Below, piece after piece: positions 6,314 through 12,056 of a stretch of DNA of 20,018 bases (position 1 is its first letter; every line of letters begins with the position of its first letter). Position numbers and translations under genes: made by a program. The stretch spans positions 1 to 20,018 of the forward strand of contig CAXMOO010000208.1 in NCBI GenBank assembly GCA_964195005.1. Direction: 5' to 3'. The DNA comes from JAUXLW01 sp964195005. Its GTDB lineage: Bacteria; Actinomycetota; Acidimicrobiia; Spongiisociales; SHLN01. The notes under the pieces are model-generated. The model was not told where the DNA came from and searched no databases. It worked only from the letters and a program-made list of their open reading frames with translations.

Positions 6314-7425
6314 CAGGCGTCCTCCTCAGCGGCATCACCGCTTTCGGGCTCAACCTCTGCGTCGGTGTCGGCTGACTTCGGTTTCGCCTCGGCCGCCTCT
6401 ACGTTCTCCGCGGTTTCAACTGCCGCTTCGAGATCCGCCGCCTCAGTCGCCTCGACGGTCTCTGCGGTTTCAACTGCCGCCTCCACTTCGACCTCTTCGG
6501 CCGCCTCAGCCTCGACCGCCTGAGCTTCAACCGCCAGGTCGTCGACCCCCTCGTCGCTCTCGGCCCTGGCACTCTGAAACTCGCTCGCGGCCGACCCCGT
6601 ATCAACCCGGTGGGATTCACCTTTGCGCTTGCCGCCTCCGGCCTCGATCAACCGCTTGCCGCCACCGGCTTCAATCAGGCGAGCGGAACGATCTTTCCCT
6701 GCGGCCTCCTCGGCCCGGGCCTTGATTGGCGCCATATGCGAGGGCCCCCCGGCGGCCAGCGCAGCCTCGGCTGCGATCTTCTCGCGGGTGGTGGCGAGCG
6801 AGGGGACGACATCTCCCTTGTAGACCCAAACCTTGATTCCGATCGCACCCACCGTGGTGCGGGCAGTGGCCTGGCCATAGTCGACGTCGGCTCGCAAAGT
6901 GTGCAGCGGGACACGCCCCTCCCGGTACCACTCCCGGCGGCCCATATCGCTGCCGCCGAGACGCCCCTTGGCTTCGACTCGCACGCCCTGGGCCCCGGCC
7001 TTCATGGCGCTCTGGACACCGCGCTTCATCGCGCGACGAAAGGCCACCCTGCCCTGGAGCTGATCGGCAATGCCGCGGGCAAGCAGCTGGGCATCGGTCT
7101 CGGGATCTTTCACCTCGACCACATTGAGTTTCACCGGCCGACCGGAGATTTTGTCGAGGCCTGCCCGCAACCGATCAGCCTCCACGCCGCGGCGGCCGAT
7201 AACCACGCCGGGCCGGGCAGTGTGGACGTCCACCTGGATCCGATCGCCGATTCGCTCGATATCTATCCGAGATACTGCTCCGCGTAGGAGCTCGCCTCGC
7301 AGGTAGTCGCGAATATCGGAGTCCTCGTTGACCAGGTCGGCATAGCCCTTGTCGGCGTGCCAACGTGATTTCCAATCGGTGACTATGCCCAACCGGAATC
7401 CGTATGGGTGGATCTTCTGGCCCAT
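6313..7425 (-). CDS. rpsC: 30S ribosomal protein S3 with long acidic C-terminal tail
   Basis: S3 lines the mRNA entry channel and has helicase-like function there. Residues 1-228 are orthodox: MGQKIHPYGFRLGI, a type II KH domain with VIGRRG (75-80), then EAKGRLGGSDMGRREWYREGRVPL (in parts, 151-174) and VGAIGIKVWVYKGDVVP (192-208). The protein is 370 residues against about 233 in Escherichia coli and about 270 in mycobacteria, as I recall. The extra tail has a 9-residue tandem repeat RLIEAGGGK (249-257 and 258-266). A stretch of about 85 residues rich in Glu, Ala, Val and Asp follows, with an 18-residue periodic duplication of EAAVETAE at 315 and 333. The tail is predicted to be disordered or weakly helical. 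The start overlaps the rplV stop (TGATG). Confidence 0.98.
   Translation of the reverse strand: MGQKIHPYGFRLGIVTDWKSRWHADKGYADLVNEDSDIRDYLRGELLRGAVSRIDIERIGDRIQVDVHTARPGVVIGRRGVEADRLRAGLDKISGRPVKLNVVEVKDPETDAQLLARGIADQLQGRVAFRRAMKRGVQSAMKAGAQGVRVEAKGRLGGSDMGRREWYREGRVPLHTLRADVDYGQATARTTVGAIGIKVWVYKGDVVPSLATTREKIAAEAALAAGGPSHMAPIKARAEEAAGKDRSARLIEAGGGKRLIEAGGGKRKGESHRVDTGSAASEFQSARAESDEGVDDLAVEAQAVEAEAAEEVEVEAAVETAETVEATEAADLEAAVETAENVEAAEAKPKSADTDAEVEPESGDAAEEDA
6321..6326 (-). promoter_or_regulatory. Ribosome-binding site for rplP
   Basis: AGGAGG lies seven bases before the ATG at 6313. It is encoded by the last glutamate and aspartate codons of the S3 tail, so the acidic end of S3 doubles as the rplP initiation signal. 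Confidence 0.8.
6410..6480 (-). repeat. 54-base-period duplication in the rpsC tail
   Basis: Two identical 17-base blocks (GCGGTTTCAACTGCCGC on the plus strand, at 6410-6426 and 6464-6480) are 54 bases apart. They correspond to an 18-residue protein repeat, EAAVETAE plus similar neighbours, at residues 315-322 and 333-340 of S3. Identity at the DNA level suggests a fairly recent internal duplication. Confidence 0.8.
6628..6681 (-). repeat. 27-base tandem duplication in rpsC (RLIEAGGGK twice)
   Basis: Two adjacent 27-base units (6628-6654 and 6655-6681) encode the same nine residues, RLIEAGGGK. The units differ at five of 27 bases, and all five differences are synonymous. The duplication lies at the junction between the S3 core and its acidic tail. 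Confidence 0.85.
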
Positions 7426-7772
7426 CAGTGCACCTGCTCTTCCCGTTCGGCGACACCGACCACGATGTGACTCGTCCGTTTCTGGATCCGGCCTACCCTG
7501 CCCCGCGCCCTCGCTCGGAACCGCTTGAGAGTGGGACCCTCGCCGGCATGAGCCTCTGCGACATAGAGCTGATCAACATCGAGAGCGTTGTTGTGCTCGG
7601 CATTGGCCACCGCCGATTCGAGAACCTTGGATACGGCTCCAGCCGCCCGCCGGTTGGTGAACTTCAAGGTGCTACGGGCCTCGTCCACGGGTAAGCCGCG
7701 GATGAGGTCGAGTACGAGCCGCACCTTGAATGGTGACTGGCGAACATACCCTGCTCGAGCCTTAACAATCAT
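7425..7772 (-). CDS. rplV: 50S ribosomal protein L22
   Basis: L22 spans the wall of the nascent-peptide tunnel, and its beta-hairpin forms part of the constriction where macrolides act. The 115-residue product begins MIVKARAGYVRQSPFKVRLVLDLIRG and has KVLESAVANAEHNN in the middle. The tip-forming hairpin GPTLKRFRARARGRVGRIQKRTSHI is close to the family consensus (split here: GPTLKRFRARA and RGRVGRIQKRTSHI). The ATG at 7772 overlaps the rpsS stop by four bases (ATGA), with GGGAG five bases upstream. Confidence 0.98.
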   Translation of the reverse strand: MIVKARAGYVRQSPFKVRLVLDLIRGLPVDEARSTLKFTNRRAAGAVSKVLESAVANAEHNNALDVDQLYVAEAHAGEGPTLKRFRARARGRVGRIQKRTSHIVVGVAEREEQVH

Positions 7773-8056
7773 GTCATCTCCCGCTTGATCCTCGACCCCG
7801 AAGCCGAGTGACCCCGGAAAGTGCGGGTGGGGGCGAACTCGCCGAGCTTGTGCCCCACCATCGACTCGGTGATGTAGACCGGCACGTGCTTGCGGCCGTC
7901 GTGAACCGCGATCGTGTGCCCCACCATCTCCGGGAAGATCGTCGACCGGCGACTCCAGGTTCGGATAACTCTCCTGTCGTTGCTGTTGTTCAGCTCCTCG
8001 ACCTTCTTCATGAGGTGCTCGTCCACGAAGGGACCCTTTTTCAGACTGCGTGTCAT
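7769..8056 (-). CDS. rpsS: 30S ribosomal protein S19
   Basis: S19 lies in the 30S head and contacts S13, forming bridges to the large subunit. The ATG at 8056 gives 95 residues, beginning MTRSLKKGPFVDEHLMKKVE, the family start. The signature motifs are RTWSRRSTIFPEMVGHTIAVHDG and HVPVYITESMVGHKLGEFAPTRTFRGH (in parts). The frame is open 42 codons further upstream but reads into rplB without S19 similarity. The start is 13 bases after the rplB stop, preceded by a close GGGAG. Confidence 0.97.
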   Translation of the reverse strand: MTRSLKKGPFVDEHLMKKVEELNNSNDRRVIRTWSRRSTIFPEMVGHTIAVHDGRKHVPVYITESMVGHKLGEFAPTRTFRGHSASGSRIKREMT

Positions 8057-8069
8057 TACTCCCTGCCCA

Positions 8070-8903
8070 TTACTTCCGACGCTTCTTCGATCGGCGGCGG
8101 ACTCTGTATCGGTCGCTGTCCTTGTTCTTCTGGCGGGTGCGGCCCTCAGGCTTGCCCCAGGGGCTGACGGGGTGACGACCACCCGAGCTCTTGCCCTCGC
8201 CGCCGCCCAGGGGATGGTCTACCGGGTTCATGGCCACGCCACGGCTCTGGGGGCGTTTGCCCTTCCAGCGGTTGCGGCCGGCCTTGCCGATCTTGACTAG
8301 CTCGGCTTCGGTGTTGCCTACCTGGCCAATGGTGGCCCGGGAATCAAGCGGGACGTTGCGCATTTCGCCGGACGGCAAGCGCAGCAAAGCGTACTTACCC
8401 TCCTTGGCCACGAGCTGAACGGCAGCCCCGCCCGAGCGGGCCATCTTGGCTCCACCACCTGGTCGCAATTCAATGGCGTGCACCACTGTGCCGGCCGGAA
8501 TGTTGCGCAATGGCAGGGAGTTCCCAACACGAATCTCGGCCTTGGGGCCGGACTCCAGAACCGTTCCTACCTCGACGCCGACCGGAGCGAGGATGTAGCG
8601 CTTCTCGCCGTCGTAATAGTTGAGCAACGCGAGGCGGGCATTGCGGTTGGGGTCGTATTCAATCGCCGCCACCTTGGCGGGAACAGCGTCCTTATTGCGG
8701 CGGAAGTCGACGACGCGATAGCGGCGTTTGTGGCCACCTCCCCGATGGCGTGAAGTTATTCGCCCGTGAATGTTGCGACCGCTGGAACGCTTTTGCGGTT
8801 CGAGCAGCCTCTTTTCCGGCTTCGTTTTGGTGATCTCGGCGAAATCGGAGACCGTCTGGAACCGACGCCCGGGTGAGGTTGGCTTATATCGCTTGGTCGG
8901 CAT
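8070..8903 (-). CDS. rplB: 50S ribosomal protein L2
   Basis: L2 is a primary 23S rRNA binder needed for subunit association and peptidyl transferase activity. The 277-residue sequence begins MPTKRYKPTSPGRRFQTVSD and contains GRNIHGRITSRHRGGGHKRRYR (split, residues 42-63). The C-terminal active-site loop is GVAMNPVDHPLGGGEG (222-237). His230 matches Escherichia coli His229, which is implicated in activity, but residue 232 is Leu where HPHGGG is nearly invariant. The ATG at 8903 lies two bases after the rplW stop, and GAGGT sits six bases before it. Confidence 0.98.
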   Translation of the reverse strand: MPTKRYKPTSPGRRFQTVSDFAEITKTKPEKRLLEPQKRSSGRNIHGRITSRHRGGGHKRRYRVVDFRRNKDAVPAKVAAIEYDPNRNARLALLNYYDGEKRYILAPVGVEVGTVLESGPKAEIRVGNSLPLRNIPAGTVVHAIELRPGGGAKMARSGGAAVQLVAKEGKYALLRLPSGEMRNVPLDSRATIGQVGNTEAELVKIGKAGRNRWKGKRPQSRGVAMNPVDHPLGGGEGKSSGGRHPVSPWGKPEGRTRQKNKDSDRYRVRRRSKKRRK

Positions 8904-8905
8904 CG

Positions 8906-9193
8906 CTATACCTCGAAGATGTCGATTGACTCGCCGTCCGCGAGTGTGACCATGGCCCGCTTGGTGTGGGCAGTGCGGCCGATCTTGTCGCCGGACCGAC
9001 GGCGTTTACCCTTACGGTTGAGCGTGTTGACCGACGCCACCTCGACATCAAAGATCGACTCGATGGCAAGGCGGATCTCGGGCTTGCTGGCCCGAGGATC
9101 AACCAGAAACGTGTAGGAATTGTGATTATCGATCCCGTCGTAGGCCTTCTCCGAGACCACCGGCTCGATGATGATGTCGCGTGGATTCTTCAT
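8906..9193 (-). CDS. rplW: 50S ribosomal protein L23
   Basis: L23 sits at the tunnel exit and is the main docking site for trigger factor and the signal recognition particle. The 95-residue product begins MKNPRDIIIEPVVSEKAYDG and contains NSYTFLVDPRASKPEIRLAIESIFDVEVASVNTLNRKGKRRR (core about 26-67). It ends TLADGESIDIFEV, the usual C-terminal strand. The ATG at 9193 overlaps the rplD stop by four bases (ATGA). AGAGGAT lies about ten bases upstream. Confidence 0.98.
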   Translation of the reverse strand: MKNPRDIIIEPVVSEKAYDGIDNHNSYTFLVDPRASKPEIRLAIESIFDVEVASVNTLNRKGKRRRSGDKIGRTAHTKRAMVTLADGESIDIFEV

Positions 9194-9906
9194 CCATCAC
9201 CATCCTCTGACGCCTCATAGTCTTCGACCGGCGACCCGGACTCATCTTTGACGAAGTCCGATTCGGAGACTTCGTATCCGGCGGCTCCGGTTACCTGGTC
9301 GAGGGTTTCAGACGTGAAAACGATGGTGTCGGCCCAAACCACGTCATAGGTGTTGAGCTGACCACTGTCGTTGGTTATCACCGTCGGGAGATTGCGCATT
9401 GATAGATAAGCGGTTTCGTCGGCCGGGCTCAGGATTATGAGCACCTTGGGGCCAGCTCCGATCTTCTCGAACAGCTCCCGGGCGCGACTGGTCTTCGGCT
9501 CGGGCCAAGCGAGATCCTCCACCACCCGTACCTGGCCGTCGCCGGCCCTGGCCGACAGCGCCGACCGCATAGCCAGCTGCTTCATCTTCTTAGGCGTCCG
9601 CTGGCTGTAGTCCCGAGGCTTGGGACCGTGAGCGACTCCGCCTCCCACCCAGATCGGTGACCGGATCGAGCCGTGCCGGGCACGGCCCAGGCCCTTCTGA
9701 CGCCATGGCTTGCGGCCGCCACCGCGGACCTCGGACCGCGTTTTGGTGCTGTGTGTCCCGGCGCGAGCAGCAGCCAGCTGGGCGGTCACTACCTGGTGCA
9801 TCACCGGGATATTGGGCTCGATGCCGAAAAAGGCCGGGGCGAGCGTCACATCACCATTGGCCGCTCCGTCGGCTGCAAAGAGGGGGGCAGTGACTTTGCT
9901 AGCCAT
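9190..9906 (-). CDS. rplD: 50S ribosomal protein L4 with acidic C-terminal extension
   Basis: L4 contributes its extended loop to the tunnel constriction. In Escherichia coli it also represses the S10 operon. The 238-residue product has the loop region THSTKTRSEVRGGGRKPWRQKGLGRARHGSIRSPIW (split, residues 51-86) and the core GPKVLIILSPADE. The motif ITNDSGQLNTYDVVWAD lies near residue 177. The last 27 residues (about 212-238) form an acidic tail rich in Glu, Asp and Ser beyond the usual end. The ATG at 9906 overlaps rplC by eight bases. Whether L4 autoregulates the operon is unknown here. Confidence 0.98.
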   Translation of the reverse strand: MASKVTAPLFAADGAANGDVTLAPAFFGIEPNIPVMHQVVTAQLAAARAGTHSTKTRSEVRGGGRKPWRQKGLGRARHGSIRSPIWVGGGVAHGPKPRDYSQRTPKKMKQLAMRSALSARAGDGQVRVVEDLAWPEPKTSRARELFEKIGAGPKVLIILSPADETAYLSMRNLPTVITNDSGQLNTYDVVWADTIVFTSETLDQVTGAAGYEVSESDFVKDESGSPVEDYEASEDGDG

Positions 9907-10537
9907 TGGCTTTCACCGCCCGGCGGACGAGAACTACCGAACCTTTGGGACCTGGTACCGAGCCGCCGAGCATGGCAAGCCCTCTCTCGGCATCCACTTT
10001 GACGATGTCGAGGTTGAGAACGGTGCTTCGCTCGGAGCCCATGCGCCCGGCCATCGGCATTCCCTTGAACACCCGGGCCGGTGTGGCGCAAGCTCCAATG
10101 GATCCCGGAGCGCGGTGGACCCGATGCACGCCGTGACTGGCACTCTGACCCGAGAAGTTGTGGCGCTTCATGACTCCGCTGAAGCCCTTGCCCTTGCTGA
10201 TTCCGGCGACATCTGCTCGCTGGCCTTCCTCGAGAACGTCGGCGACGTTTATCTCCTGGCCCACTGAATATTCGCTGGCATCGGGAACCCGGATCTCAAC
10301 CAGATGCCGCGAAGGGGGCACGTTGGCCTTGGCAAAGTGACCGGCCATCGGTTTATTGACGTGGCGAGCGTCAAGTTCCCGATAGGAGATCTGCACAGCC
10401 TCATACCCGTCGGTTGCAGTCGACTTGACCTGCACCACCCGACAGGGGCCAAGCTTGACCACCGTTACCGGAATGGCGCGGGACTCGTCATCGAAGAGCT
10501 GGGTCATGCCCAGTTTCTCTCCGAGCAAGGCGTTCAC
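9899..10537 (-). CDS. rplC: 50S ribosomal protein L3
   Basis: L3 is an assembly initiator whose long loop reaches the peptidyl transferase centre. The 212-residue protein begins MNALLGEKLGMTQLFDDE. Its extended loop contains KGKGFSGVMKRHNFSGQSASHG and HRAPGSIGACATPARVFKGM, a GMAGRMG-like turn follows, and it ends SVVLVRRAVKANG. The GTG start at 10537 overlaps the rpsJ stop by four bases (GTGA), and GGAG lies about nine bases upstream. Length is normal for actinobacteria. Confidence 0.98.
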   Translation of the reverse strand: MNALLGEKLGMTQLFDDESRAIPVTVVKLGPCRVVQVKSTATDGYEAVQISYRELDARHVNKPMAGHFAKANVPPSRHLVEIRVPDASEYSVGQEINVADVLEEGQRADVAGISKGKGFSGVMKRHNFSGQSASHGVHRVHRAPGSIGACATPARVFKGMPMAGRMGSERSTVLNLDIVKVDAERGLAMLGGSVPGPKGSVVLVRRAVKANG

Positions 10538-10845
10538 AGCCTGATCTCCACTTCCACACCAGCCGGCAGGTCCAGGCGCATCAGAGAGTCGACCGTCTTC
10601 GCGGTCGGATCGATAATGTCGATGAGGCGCTTGTGAATCCGCATCTCGAAGTGCTCCCGGGAGTCCTTGTCGACATGGGGGCCGCGGATGACGCAGTAGC
10701 GATGGATCTGGGTTGGCAAAGGCACCGGGCCCTTGATCTTCGCCTGCGTGCGAATCACCGTCTCGGCGATCTTGCGCGCGGACTCATCGACCACTTCGTG
10801 GTCGTAAGCCTTGAGGCGAATTCGGATTTTCTGGTTGTCTGCCAC
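10534..10845 (-). CDS. rpsJ: 30S ribosomal protein S10 (NusE)
   Basis: S10 is a 30S head protein and doubles as NusE in transcription antitermination with NusB and NusG. The 103-residue product begins MADNQKIRIRLKAYDHEVVD. It contains KIKGPVPLPTQIHRYCVIRGPHVDKDSREHFEMRIHKRLIDI (split, residues 38-77) and ends LPAGVEVEIRL, all canonical. The start is GTG at 10845. It lies only eight bases after the tuf stop and has no strong ribosome-binding site, so it probably depends on coupling to tuf. There is no room for a separate S10-operon promoter or leader between the two genes. Confidence 0.98.
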   Translation of the reverse strand: MADNQKIRIRLKAYDHEVVDESARKIAETVIRTQAKIKGPVPLPTQIHRYCVIRGPHVDKDSREHFEMRIHKRLIDIIDPTAKTVDSLMRLDLPAGVEVEIRL

Positions 10846-10853
10846 CTATCTAC

Positions 10854-12041
10854 CTACTCGAGAATCTTGGTTACGCGGCCGGCGCCGACAGTGCGGCCGC
10901 CTTCCCGGATTGCGAACCGGAGAGCTTCTTCCATAGCGATGGGAGAGATGAGCTCGACGGTCATCTCGGTGTTGTCGCCCGGCATCACCATCTCGGTCCC
11001 CTCCGGCAGCGTGACATTTCCTGTCACGTCCGTCGTCCGGAAATAGAACTGGGGCCGATAGCCGGAGAAGAACGGGTTATGGCGTCCACCCTCATCTTTG
11101 GTCAGGATGTAGACCTGAGCCTCAAACTTGGTATGCGGCGTGATGGAGCCCGGTAGGCAAACCACCTGACCCCGCTCCACGTCGTCCTTGTCGACGCCGC
11201 GTAGGAGAAGGCCGACGTTGTCGCCCGCTACAGCAGAGTCAAGGAGCTTGCGGAACATCTCCACACCGGTGACCGTGGTCTTGCTGGTCGGCCTGATGCC
11301 AACTATCTCCACTTCGGTATTGACGTCGAGTGTTCCTTGCTCCACCCGGCCCGTCACAACGGTGCCACGGCCGGTGATCGAGAACACGTCTTCGATGGGC
11401 ATCTGGAACGGCTTGTCGGTATCCCGCACCGGCTGCTCGATGTAAGAATCGACAGCATCCATCAGCTCCACGATTGAGGCTGCCGCGTCGTCGTCGCCTT
11501 CGAGAGCTTTCAGCGCAGAGCCGCGGATGACCGGAACGTCGTCGCCGGGGAACTCGTATTCGCTCAGCAGCTCACGTACTTCCAGCTCAACGAGGTCGAG
11601 AAGCTCCTCGTCGTCCACCATGTCGGTCTTGTTGAGGTACACAACAATGTAGGGCACGCCCACCTGGCGAGCCAACAGCACGTGCTCACGAGTCTGCGGC
11701 ATGGGGCCGTCGGCGGCCGAGACTACGAGGATGGCTCCGTCGACCTGAGCCGCGCCGGTGATCATGTTCTTGATGTAGTCGGCGTGACCGGGCATGTCGA
11801 CGTGGGCGTAATGGCGTGCCTCCGTCTCATACTCAACGTGGGCGATGGCGATCGTAATACCGCGCTCTCTTTCCTCCGGAGCCTTGTCGATCTCATCAAA
11901 CGCAGTGAATTCCGTGCCTGCTTGGGACTCAGACAGCACCTTGGTGATAGCTGCGGTCAACGTGGTCTTGCCATGGTCGATATGCCCCATGGTTCCCACG
12001 TTTACGTGTGGCTTGTTCCGCTCGAACTTTTCCTTTGCCAT
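10854..12041 (-). CDS. tuf: Elongation factor Tu
   Basis: EF-Tu delivers aminoacyl-tRNA to the ribosomal A site as a GTPase. The 395-residue product carries the full GTPase signature: P-loop GHIDHGKTT (19-27), the effector region ERERGITI (57-64 area), DMPGHADY (82-89) with catalytic His86, NKTD (137-140), and the SALKAL motif. Domains 2 and 3 follow, ending GGRTVGAGRVTKILE. The residue after the DxPGH aspartate is Met, a tolerated variation. The ATG at 12041 has GAGGAG six bases upstream and lies 15 bases after the fusA stop. Confidence 0.99.
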   Translation of the reverse strand: MAKEKFERNKPHVNVGTMGHIDHGKTTLTAAITKVLSESQAGTEFTAFDEIDKAPEERERGITIAIAHVEYETEARHYAHVDMPGHADYIKNMITGAAQVDGAILVVSAADGPMPQTREHVLLARQVGVPYIVVYLNKTDMVDDEELLDLVELEVRELLSEYEFPGDDVPVIRGSALKALEGDDDAAASIVELMDAVDSYIEQPVRDTDKPFQMPIEDVFSITGRGTVVTGRVEQGTLDVNTEVEIVGIRPTSKTTVTGVEMFRKLLDSAVAGDNVGLLLRGVDKDDVERGQVVCLPGSITPHTKFEAQVYILTKDEGGRHNPFFSGYRPQFYFRTTDVTGNVTLPEGTEMVMPGDNTEMTVELISPIAMEEALRFAIREGGRTVGAGRVTKILE

Positions 12042-12047
12042 TACTGT

Positions 12048-12053
12048 CTCCTC
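12048..12053 (-). promoter_or_regulatory. Ribosome-binding site for tuf
   Basis: GAGGAG lies six bases before the tuf ATG. It is one of the strongest initiation signals in the str segment, which fits the very high EF-Tu requirement. Confidence 0.8.
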
Positions 12054-12056
12054 TAA

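Noticed and set aside
8057..8182. Longer rpsS reading that begins inside rplB
   Set aside because: The extra residues are an out-of-frame reading of the L2 C-terminus; MTRSLKKGPF at 8056 is the known S19 start.
10930..11800. EF-Tu residue after the DxPGH aspartate is Met, and NKTD replaces NKCD
   Set aside because: Both positions vary among bacterial EF-Tu proteins, so this is ordinary variation rather than a functional change.
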